Below, one piece after another: positions 8,544 through 15,648 of a stretch of 64,000 bases of DNA. Below the pieces are notes generated by a model. That model saw nothing but the letters and a program-made list of their open reading frames with translations. It was not told the DNA's origin and made no database searches. The stretch spans positions 11,632 through 75,631 of the forward strand of contig CAYWAP010000004.1 in the NCBI GenBank assembly GCA_964456525.1. The letters are read 5' to 3'. The DNA comes from Onthomonas sp964456525. GTDB lineage: Bacteria > Bacillota > Clostridia > Oscillospirales > Oscillospiraceae. The translations under genes and the position numbers were made by a program. Numbering within the stretch: position 1 is the stretch's first letter; every line of letters begins with the position of its first letter.

Positions 8544-9005
8544 GGCGGCGCGGCTTCCGTTCCGGCGGTCGGGAAAGCCCTCCCCGGGGACAAATCCCCG
8601 CTCCACCTGCCGGTTCCAAGCCAGGTTTACAATCTCCATGACCTCGTCCGGAGAGTCCTGAACCCAGGGGCAGGACTTTCCATATTTCAGCTTATAAAAG
8701 AAGAACACCTTCTCCGGCCCCTCAAAAGTGCTGCCCGCAATGAGCTTCATCAATTCCGCATACAGATTTTGATGATCCTGCCCCTCCCGCTCTCTGGCAA
8801 AGGCGGCGGCCTGGGGCGAGAGCGCGTCCTGATAGGCCGCGTCTATGGCATCATAATTCACCGGGGGTCTGGCGTGGGCGTCAATAAAATGGGTCAGGCA
8901 TTTGAACTCCTCCGTCATGGCTCCACGCTGCTGGGGGGTCATGGTCTTCCAAATGGTGTTCAATGCCTGCCATTCTTTGGTCTGTTTCAATTCATCTCGT
9001 GTCAT
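8538..9005 (-). CDS. Hypothetical protein, 155 aa
   Basis: No family recognised. The protein is soluble, charged and predicted helical (MTRDELKQTKEWQALNTIWK) with two tryptophan-containing segments and no signal peptide. It converges on ylmH with a 6-bp overlap of the two 3' ends. A ribosome site (GAGGAGGC) and a good promoter lie upstream, so expression is likely. Function unknown. Confidence 0.75.
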   Translation of the reverse strand: MTRDELKQTKEWQALNTIWKTMTPQQRGAMTEEFKCLTHFIDAHARPPVNYDAIDAAYQDALSPQAAAFAREREGQDHQNLYAELMKLIAGSTFEGPEKVFFFYKLKYGKSCPWVQDSPDEVMEIVNLAWNRQVERGFVPGEGFPDRRNGSRAAL

Positions 9006-9032
9006 GGGGCGGCCTCCTCATCTCTCGGAACC

Positions 9033-9062
9033 ATTGTAACACGGAAAAAAGGCTGGATACAA
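9033..9062 (-). promoter_or_regulatory. Promoter of the 155-aa hypothetical gene
   Basis: Minus strand TTGTAT (9057-9062), 18 bp, TACAAT (9033-9038), with the TGT extension of an extended -10. Confidence 0.6.
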
Positions 9063-9143
9063 CAGTTTTTTCAAGGCCCAAGGGGCGTTTCCCGCCCAAA
9101 ACCCGACCCACATACCCCATCTACAAAGGAGCAAACGAAAATC

Positions 9144-9710
9144 ATGAAATTTAGAGGCATTCAAAAACGTTTGGAGGGGCGCTTTATCACCCGCTATGAC
9201 CTCCAGTACGAGACGGCCGACGGCAGGGAGAAAACCTATGAGATCATCAGCCGCAACAAAAACCTCACCTCATTTAGCGATTTGCACAATCAGCAGGCGG
9301 AAGCCGTCGTCCTGATCCTTCACGACGAGAGCGGCCAGCGAATTCTGCTCAACCGGGAATACCGCATGGCAATGGGCTGCTGGATTTACAATTTCCCCGC
9401 CGGTTTGATCGATCCCGGGGAGTCCCCAGACGCCGCCGCCAAGCGGGAGCTTTGGGAGGAAACCGGCCTGACCCTGACCTCCATTCAGGGGCATCTGAAC
9501 AATTCCTACAGCGCCATCGGCTTTTCCAATGAAAAGACCAGCTGCGTCATCGGCACGGCCACCGGCGAATTTGCCCCCAGCACCTCCTCGGAAGAGGAAA
9601 TCGAAGCCGGCTGGTACACCCGATCACAGGTTCTTGACCTGCTCGCCCGGGACGCCGCCTTTGCCGCCAGAACCCAGGCCTACTGCTATGTCTGGGCCAA
9701 TCAGAAGTAA
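9144..9710 (+). CDS. NUDIX hydrolase (ADP-ribose pyrophosphatase-like)
   Basis: 188 residues. The complete NUDIX box is present: G, LIDPG, E, seven residues, RELWEETGL (about residues 92-114). The protein resembles NudF-type enzymes that split ADP-ribose or other nucleoside diphosphate derivatives to the monophosphates with Mg2+. ATG 9144 is preceded by AAAGGAG; longer frames from 8769 cross the divergent promoter region and are not supported. Exact substrate is unproven. Confidence 0.88.
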   Translation: MKFRGIQKRLEGRFITRYDLQYETADGREKTYEIISRNKNLTSFSDLHNQQAEAVVLILHDESGQRILLNREYRMAMGCWIYNFPAGLIDPGESPDAAAKRELWEETGLTLTSIQGHLNNSYSAIGFSNEKTSCVIGTATGEFAPSTSSEEEIEAGWYTRSQVLDLLARDAAFAARTQAYCYVWANQK

Positions 9711-9757
9711 TTTACAGCGGCTTTCGCCCCAGCGGCAAGCCTCTAAAAATCCGCGCA

Positions 9758-9799
9758 AAAAAGGGGGCCGCCCCATCGGGACGGCCTCTTGTCTTTTTG
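9758..9799. terminator. Bidirectional rho-independent terminator between NUDIX gene and groEL
   Basis: Stem GGCCGCCCC/GGGACGGCC (one mismatch) around ATC at 9766-9786. TCTTGTCTTTTT follows on the plus strand and CCCTTTTTT on the minus strand, so it ends both convergent transcripts. Confidence 0.85.
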
Positions 9800-9800
9800 A

Positions 9801-11423
9801 TTAATAACCCATTTCAGGATTGGGTGCAGCAACCGGTGCGGGAGGCTCGGGCTTATCAACCACACATGCCTCCGTGGTCAGCAGGATTGCGCAGACCGAG
9901 GAAGCGCTCTCCAGAGCGGTGCGGGTGACCTTCGTGGGGTCAACAATACCGCTGGGGATCATCTCGCAATAGACCTCGTGATAAGCGTCAAAGCCGTAGC
10001 CGACCTTGCCAGAGTTCATAATGCGGTCCAGAACCACAGAGCCATCGATGCCTGCGTTCTCAGAAATCTGCTTGACGGGAGCGGTCAGCGCCTTGGCAAT
10101 AATCTGTGCGCCGGTCTTCTCGTCGCCCTCCAGGGTGTCGATCAGCTGATTGACAGCGGAAATCGCGTTGACATAAGCGGTGCCGCCGCCGGCAACAATG
10201 CCCTCTTCAACAGCCGCACGGGTGGCGTTCAGCGCGTCCTCGACGCGGAGCTTCTTCTCCTTCATCTCGGCCTCAGTGGCAGCGCCGACCTTGATGACAG
10301 CCACGCCGCCAGCCATCTTCGCCAGACGCTCCTGGCTCTTCTCCCGGTCATAGTCGGAAGTGGTGTTGGCGATCTGGCTGCGGATCTGAGCCACACGGGC
10401 GCGGATGGCGTCGGGATTGCCCTGGCCGTCCACGATGATCGTGTTCTCTTTGGAGACCTTCACCTGGCGGGCCTGACCCAGCTGGGACAGCTGCGTATCC
10501 TTCAGCTCCAGACCGGTATCTGCGGAAATCACCTGGCCGCCCGTCAGCGTGGCGATGTCGATCAGCATTTCCTTGCGGCGATCGCCAAAGCCGGGGGCCT
10601 TGACGCAGCAGACCTTCAACGTGCCGCGCAGCGTGTTGACAATCAGCGTGGACAGGGCCTCGCCCTCCACGTCCTCTGCAATCACCAGCAGCGGACGGCC
10701 CATCTTTGCAATCTGCTCCAGAACGGGCAGCAGATCCTGAATGACGGAAATCTTCTTGTCATAGATCAGGATGAAGGGATCATCCAGCACCGCTTCCATT
10801 TTCTCGGTGTCCGTGACCATATAGGGGGTCACATAGCCGCGGTCAAACTGCATACCCTCGACCACCTCGGAATAGGTCTCAGCGGTCTTGGACTCCTCCA
10901 CGGTGATCACGCCGTCTGCGGAAACCTTCTCCATGGCCTCGGCAATCAGCTTGCCGATGGTGTCGTCACCGGAAGAGATGGCGCCCACCCGGGCAATATC
11001 GTCCGTGCCGGAAACCGGCTGGCTGTTCGCCTTAATGGCCTCAATGGCGGTGTCGGTGGCCTTGGCCATGCCCTTCTTCATCACCATGGGGTTGGCGCCG
11101 GCAGCCAGGTTCTTCATGCCCTCCGTGATGATGGCCTGAGCCAGCAGGGTTGCCGTGGTGGTGCCGTCACCGGCCACATCGTTGGTCTTGGTCGCCACTT
11201 CCTTGACAAGAGCAGCGCCCATGTTCTCAAAGGGATCCTCCAGCTCGATCTCCTTGGCAATGGTCACGCCGTCATTGGTGATGAGGGGGCTGCCAAACTT
11301 CTTGCCCAGGACAACGTTGCGGCCCTTGGGACCCATGGTGATTTTAACGGCATTTGCCATCTGGTCCACACCAGACTGGAGAGAGCGGCGAGCTTCCTCG
11401 CCAAAGTTAATCATTTTAGCCAT
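9801..11423 (-). CDS. groL: Chaperonin GroEL (60 kDa)
   Basis: 540 residues, full length. The N-terminus (MAKMINFGEEARRSLQSG) and ATP-site blocks GPKGRNVVL, NDGVTIAKEI and GDGTTTATLLA are canonical. The C-terminus ends in PVAAPNPEMGY, without the GGM repeat tail of many GroELs. Double-ring ATPase that folds cytosolic proteins with GroES; second gene of the groESL operon, 55 bp after groES. Confidence 0.99.
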   Translation of the reverse strand: MAKMINFGEEARRSLQSGVDQMANAVKITMGPKGRNVVLGKKFGSPLITNDGVTIAKEIELEDPFENMGAALVKEVATKTNDVAGDGTTTATLLAQAIITEGMKNLAAGANPMVMKKGMAKATDTAIEAIKANSQPVSGTDDIARVGAISSGDDTIGKLIAEAMEKVSADGVITVEESKTAETYSEVVEGMQFDRGYVTPYMVTDTEKMEAVLDDPFILIYDKKISVIQDLLPVLEQIAKMGRPLLVIAEDVEGEALSTLIVNTLRGTLKVCCVKAPGFGDRRKEMLIDIATLTGGQVISADTGLELKDTQLSQLGQARQVKVSKENTIIVDGQGNPDAIRARVAQIRSQIANTTSDYDREKSQERLAKMAGGVAVIKVGAATEAEMKEKKLRVEDALNATRAAVEEGIVAGGGTAYVNAISAVNQLIDTLEGDEKTGAQIIAKALTAPVKQISENAGIDGSVVLDRIMNSGKVGYGFDAYHEVYCEMIPSGIVDPTKVTRTALESASSVCAILLTTEACVVDKPEPPAPVAAPNPEMGY

Positions 11424-11478
11424 AATTTAATTACCTCCGAAAATTGGAAAACAGGACGTGAGAAACCAAGTGGGTTTC

Positions 11479-11763
11479 TTATTCGACGATTGCCAGAATG
11501 TCATTCTGACGGACAATGGTCAGCTCTTCGCCATCGACCTTGACCTGCGTGCCGGAATACTTGCTGGTAATCACCTTGTCGCCGACTTTGATGGTCATGA
11601 CAACCTCGTTGCCATCTACCATGCCGCCGGGGCCAACGGCAACGACCTCAGCCACTTCTGGCTTCTCTTTGGCGCTGCCGGTCAGAATAATGCCACCCTT
11701 TGTGGTCTCTTCCGCCTCAACCATTTTCAGGACAACGCGGTCAGTCAAGGGTTTCAGTTTCAT
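11479..11763 (-). CDS. groS: Co-chaperonin GroES (10 kDa)
   Basis: 94 residues starting MKLKPLTDRVVLKMVEAEE, with the mobile loop ETTKGGIILTGSAKEK and end IVRQNDILAIVE. ATG 11763 has a GGAGG ribosome site. The upstream in-frame extension to 11859 runs through the CIRCE operator and is not coding. It caps the GroEL ring; first gene of the HrcA-controlled operon. Confidence 0.98.
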   Translation of the reverse strand: MKLKPLTDRVVLKMVEAEETTKGGIILTGSAKEKPEVAEVVAVGPGGMVDGNEVVMTIKVGDKVITSKYSGTQVKVDGEELTIVRQNDILAIVE

Positions 11764-11848
11764 GGAAATTGCCTCCTTATGGAAAAGTAAACTTTGATAA
11801 ACACAGTTAAGCAGCCCGGGCTCCGGATGAACTCCAAAAACCCAGAAA

Positions 11849-11875
11849 TTAGCACTCATGTTTTTCGACTGCTAA
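11849..11875. promoter_or_regulatory. CIRCE operator (HrcA binding site) of groESL
   Basis: TTAGCACTC, nine bases, GACTGCTAA: the CIRCE inverted repeat with a single deviation (C for G) in the right arm. It sits directly downstream of the -10 box, the classic position for HrcA repression at normal temperature. Confidence 0.93.
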
Positions 11876-11882
11876 CAGCTAT

Positions 11883-11911
11883 ATCATAAATCACATTGCC
11901 AGATTTTGCAA
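11883..11911 (-). promoter_or_regulatory. groESL promoter
   Basis: Minus strand TTGCAA (11906-11911), 17 bp, TATGAT (11883-11888). The start site would fall at the edge of CIRCE. Confidence 0.85.
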
Positions 11912-11984
11912 CCCCTTATTTTTAAAAAATCTATGAATTTTCCTGCGCACTTCGAAAGGAAATCGTCTTTTTTGCCAAAAAACA

Positions 11985-12030
11985 GAAAAAAGTCCCCTGT
12001 TTCCTCCATATTCGGGAAAACAGGGGACAA
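11985..12030 (-). terminator. Terminator downstream of ftsH
   Basis: GTCCCCTGTTTCC pairs with GGAAAACAGGGGAC (11992-12028). On the minus strand it is followed by TTTTTTCTGTTTTTT. It lies about 280 bp beyond the ftsH stop. The G+C-rich bases between (12031-12308) show no gene, promoter or repeat that I can support. Confidence 0.75.
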
Positions 12031-12308
12031 ATTCTCTTTCGAAGCCGCTCACCATGTCATCTGCCGGCCCGCAGCCAGCGGAAAGCGTCCCTTACGCACC
12101 CGCCCGGAAGGAGAATATCGCTTCCCTCGAGGGCGAAATTCACATTCCGCCCCTTTTGGCGCTTCCCCGCCCAGTGTGCGCAAGGCACATGGCCGCGGCC
12201 GCCCGTCAGGGGCGCCGGAGCGCGAATATGTACGCCGGACAGGCTGCACAAGTCCGCGCCGCCACAGCAGCGGAAAGAGCACTCAAGCGAATGCCCTTAG
12301 CCGCGTTT

Positions 12309-14414
12309 TCAGGATGGGTCGGAAGCGCCGCCGTCAGAGTTCGGCGCATCCCCCTGAGCCTCGCCCTCGGACGGCTCATCCGTCTCCGGACGGGGCGTCA
12401 CCACCGGCTCATCCAGCATATGAACATGCTTTGCAGCCGGTTCAATGCCGTCCGTGTGCATGGGCTGAGCCGTCTTGGCCCTGGGGTTTGTGCCGTAGTT
12501 GTCGCACAGCTCAGGATCCCGGCCCTCCAGAATGGCCATCATCTCCTGCCCGGTGATGGTTTCCTTTTGAAGCAGATATTCCGCAATGCGGTCCATCGAC
12601 TCCCGGTTATCACGCAGCAGCTGCTTTGCTTCCTCATAGCACTGCGTCAGAATCTTATAAATCTCCCGGTCGGCGCGAGCCGCGGTCTCCTGGGCGCAGT
12701 CCATCCCATACGTCCCTTCCAGATACTGGCTGCGAACCGTTGCCAGACCCATGACGCCAAAGGTGTCGCTCATGCCGTACATCGTCACCATCTTGCGAGC
12801 CAGATCCGTTCCCCGCTCAATGTCGTTGGCCGCTCCGGTTGTAGCCGTATGGAACACGACCTCCTCTGCCGCACGGCCGCCCAGCAGGGTGCGCAGCTGG
12901 CTGTAGAGTTCATCCCGGTCATTGAGGAACTTCTCCTCTTCCGGGGTTTGCATCGTGTAGCCCAGCGCCCCCTGTGTGTGGGGAACGATGGTGATTTTGG
13001 AGACGGGTTCCGTCCCCTTTTGCTTGGCAGCCACCAGCGCATGCCCCACCTCATGATAGGCAACCATGCGCTTTTCCTTCTCCGTCAGCACCGTTCCCTT
13101 TTTCTCCGTGCCCGCAATGACGACCTCAAAGGAAACCAGCAGATCGTTTTGGTTGACCGCCTGACGGCCCATCCGGACGGCCCGCAGCGCCGCTTCGTTG
13201 ACCAGGTTGGCAAGGTCGGCGCCCACGCATCCGGCGGTGGCCTGGGCAATCTTGTTCAAATCCACATCGGAGTCCAGGCGGATCTTGCGGGTATGCACCT
13301 GCAACGTCGCCAGACGGCCAGCCAGGTTCGGACGGTCCACAATGATCCGGCGGTCAAACCGGCCCGGGCGCAGCAGCGCCTTGTCCAGAACCTCCGGCCG
13401 GTTGGTTGCCCCCAGAACGATCACGCCCTTGGTGGGGTCAAATCCATCCAGTTCCGCCAGCAGCTGGTTCAGGGTCTGCTCCCGTTCGTCGTTGCCGCCC
13501 ATGCGGTTGTCGCGGCTCTTGCCGATGGTATCAATCTCATCGATGAAGATAATGCAGGGGGCCATTTTGCTCGCTTCCTTGAACAGGTCGCGGACACGGC
13601 TTGCGCCCACGCCCACAAACATCTCCACAAAGTCGGAGCCGGAGATGGAGAAAAAGGGCACTTTGGCCTCCCCGGCGACGGCCTTGGCCAGCAGCGTCTT
13701 ACCAGTACCGGGAGAGCCCACCAGCAGCGCGCCTTTGGGCAGCTTTGCCCCGATGGCGGTGTACTTGCCGGGGTTGTGGAGGAAGTCAATGATCTCCTCC
13801 AGCGATTCCTTGGCCTCGTCCTGACCGGCCACGTCCCGGAAGGTCACGCCCGTTTCCTTTTCCACATACATCTTGGCGTTGGACTTGCCCACGCTGCCAA
13901 TGCCGCCGCCCATCCGGGAGCCCATCATGCGGAAGACCAGCAGCATGGCTCCAACCATAATCGCCATGGGCAGAATATAGTTCAGCAAGAACACGGTGAT
14001 GGCGCTCTCCTGCTGATACTCCGTGCCATAGGTGACGTTGTGCTCCTCCAGCAGCAGAGCCAAGTCCGGATAGGAGACCGGCGCCGTGTACAAAGTCGGC
14101 ATCTCCACCTCGTCCAGGTTCACCGAGTCGTCATCCGCGTAGTACTCCGCCAGCCATTGCTCCTGGGCCTCTTCGGTCAGTTCAAAACTGTATTTACCGG
14201 ACTCCAAAACGACCTCAGTCACCTCATCGGACTTGACCATCTCGATAAACTCGCTGAACTTGACCTCCACGCTTCCGCTCATAGAGGCAGACGAGAAAAT
14301 ATAATTCAGCCCCGCCGTAATAATCATGGCCCAGATCAGCAGCGTAACAAGTCCCAGAACATTGCTTTTGGGATTCTTGCCGTTCTTATTGGGTTTTTGT
14401 TCGTTCTTTTTCAA
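12309..14414 (-). CDS. ftsH: ATP-dependent zinc metalloprotease FtsH
   Basis: 701 residues from a TTG start. Two membrane segments (VTLLIWAMIITAGLNYIF; NYILPMAIMVGAMLLVF) bracket a short external domain. Then Walker A GSPGTGKT, Walker B CIIFIDEID, the SRH arginines near RPGRFD and the zinc motif HEVGH. It degrades misfolded membrane and regulatory proteins. TTG 14414 is chosen because GAAGG lies 7 nt upstream and the promoter's start site (about 14490) would leave almost no leader for ATG 14480. The C-terminus is acidic and proline-rich. Confidence 0.95.
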   Translation of the reverse strand: MKKNEQKPNKNGKNPKSNVLGLVTLLIWAMIITAGLNYIFSSASMSGSVEVKFSEFIEMVKSDEVTEVVLESGKYSFELTEEAQEQWLAEYYADDDSVNLDEVEMPTLYTAPVSYPDLALLLEEHNVTYGTEYQQESAITVFLLNYILPMAIMVGAMLLVFRMMGSRMGGGIGSVGKSNAKMYVEKETGVTFRDVAGQDEAKESLEEIIDFLHNPGKYTAIGAKLPKGALLVGSPGTGKTLLAKAVAGEAKVPFFSISGSDFVEMFVGVGASRVRDLFKEASKMAPCIIFIDEIDTIGKSRDNRMGGNDEREQTLNQLLAELDGFDPTKGVIVLGATNRPEVLDKALLRPGRFDRRIIVDRPNLAGRLATLQVHTRKIRLDSDVDLNKIAQATAGCVGADLANLVNEAALRAVRMGRQAVNQNDLLVSFEVVIAGTEKKGTVLTEKEKRMVAYHEVGHALVAAKQKGTEPVSKITIVPHTQGALGYTMQTPEEEKFLNDRDELYSQLRTLLGGRAAEEVVFHTATTGAANDIERGTDLARKMVTMYGMSDTFGVMGLATVRSQYLEGTYGMDCAQETAARADREIYKILTQCYEEAKQLLRDNRESMDRIAEYLLQKETITGQEMMAILEGRDPELCDNYGTNPRAKTAQPMHTDGIEPAAKHVHMLDEPVVTPRPETDEPSEGEAQGDAPNSDGGASDPS

Positions 14415-14496
14415 ATGGAAACCTTCTTCCAAACATCGTGGTATACAGCCGGGCACCGAAATGCGGCCATATGCTGTCATGTGTTACTGCTTTAGT

Positions 14497-14525
14497 AATA
14501 TACCACACCATTTCCCCAATTACAA
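14497..14525 (-). promoter_or_regulatory. ftsH promoter
   Basis: Minus strand TTGTAA (14520-14525), 17 bp, TATATT (14497-14502) with a TGG extension. Its position favours the TTG start of ftsH. Confidence 0.75.
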
Positions 14526-14683
14526 GAAACGGGAGTGAACATTTTGTAAAAAATTCAATGAAACAAATTGAAATTGTGATCATTTTCCATCTCTTTGCAA
14601 CTTGTCCGGCCAGTGCCCCTCCGCAGACGGAGGAGAATATAGGGAAATTTTTTGCCATTTTCCTTTTTTATACGGGGAAAGTG

Positions 14684-14692
14684 TGTTATACT
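14684..14692 (+). promoter_or_regulatory. Extended -10 promoter of the rRNA methyltransferase gene
   Basis: TGTTATACT gives TGN plus TATACT. No convincing -35 is present at 17 bp (a T run), which is tolerated by extended -10 promoters. It lies divergent from the ftsH promoter. Confidence 0.5.
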
Positions 14693-14749
14693 GTTTTTTG
14701 TATTGGCATACACGCCGCTATGAGTATGAAGAAAAGGAACCATCCCCGA

Positions 14750-15589
14750 ATGAGTCAAACAAAGAAATATGAAGGCTTCCGTCCCGGCAACGGCGGCCGG
14801 GAGGAACGCCGCCGAAAAGCGCCCCGAAACGCCCGCCCGGAGGCGGACGCCATGGCAGACGGCATGATTGAAGGGCGCAACGCCGTAACCGAAGCCCTGC
14901 GGGCAGGCACTGCCATAGACAAAGTTTACATCGCCAAGGGAGATACGGATGCCACACTGGGCCACATTGCCGCCGCCGCCCGGGCCTCCGGCGCCGTGGT
15001 GGTGGATGTGGACCGCCGCAAGCTGGACGGCATGTCCCGCACCCACTCCCATCAGGGCGTCATCGCCCTCACCGCCGTGCGCGAATATGTGGAGGTGGAG
15101 GACATCCTCGCCGCCGCGGCGGAAAAGGGGGAAGCGCCGCTGATTGTGGTCTGCGACGAGCTGTCCGACCCCCACAACCTGGGCGCTGTGCTCCGCACAG
15201 CCGAGTGCGCCGGGGCCCACGGCGTCATCATCCCCAAGCGCCGCAGCGCCGGTCTGACGGCTGTCGTGGCGAAAACCAGCGCCGGAGCCGTGTCCTATGT
15301 CCCCGTGGCCCGGGTGCCCAATCTGACCACCACCCTGAAGGATTTGAAAAAAATGGGTGTGTGGGTGTTTGGCACGGCGGCCAACGGCACCGTGTCCCTT
15401 TACGAAGCGGATCTGAAAGGCCCCGCCGCCATCGTCATCGGAAGCGAGGGGTCGGGCATGAGCCGCCTGGTGGGGGAAACCTGTGACTTTATCGTCAGCA
15501 TCCCCATGCGGGGCAAATTGAATTCGCTGAACGCATCTGCCGCAGCGGCCATTCTGCTCTACGAGGCCGTGCGGCAGCGACTGTCATAA
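14750..15589 (+). CDS. rlmB: TrmH/RlmB-family 23S rRNA 2'-O-methyltransferase
   Basis: 279 residues. A basic N-terminal tail (RREERRRKAPRNARP-like) precedes the substrate-binding domain (MIEGRNAVTEALRAG) and the SPOUT domain with motif 1 LSDPHNLGAVLRTAE, motif 2 IVIGSEGSGMSRL and motif 3 IPMRGKLNSLNASAAAAI. The family methylates a ribose in tRNA or 23S rRNA using SAM; G2251 (RlmB) is the likely target. ATG 14750 with AAGGA is preferred; ATGs at 14720 and 14726 have no clear ribosome site. Followed 59 bp later by the membrane protein. Confidence 0.88.
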   Translation: MSQTKKYEGFRPGNGGREERRRKAPRNARPEADAMADGMIEGRNAVTEALRAGTAIDKVYIAKGDTDATLGHIAAAARASGAVVVDVDRRKLDGMSRTHSHQGVIALTAVREYVEVEDILAAAAEKGEAPLIVVCDELSDPHNLGAVLRTAECAGAHGVIIPKRRSAGLTAVVAKTSAGAVSYVPVARVPNLTTTLKDLKKMGVWVFGTAANGTVSLYEADLKGPAAIVIGSEGSGMSRLVGETCDFIVSIPMRGKLNSLNASAAAAILLYEAVRQRLS

Positions 15590-15648
15590 CACGTCACCCC
15601 CGACAGGGCAGGATGACGCACCGATTAAAAATAAGGCAGGTCAACCTT

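Noticed and set aside
9978..11543. 521-codon plus-strand open frame opposite groEL
   Set aside because: Shadow of groEL with repetitive His/Gly/Leu composition.
12049..12282. Minus-strand 77-codon frame after ftsH
   Set aside because: Arg/Gly/Pro-rich composition, no start signal, lies between the ftsH stop and its terminator.
12054..14495. 813-codon plus-strand open frame opposite ftsH
   Set aside because: Antisense shadow produced by G+C-rich codon use; His/Leu/Arg-rich, no ribosome site, and ftsH is unambiguous.
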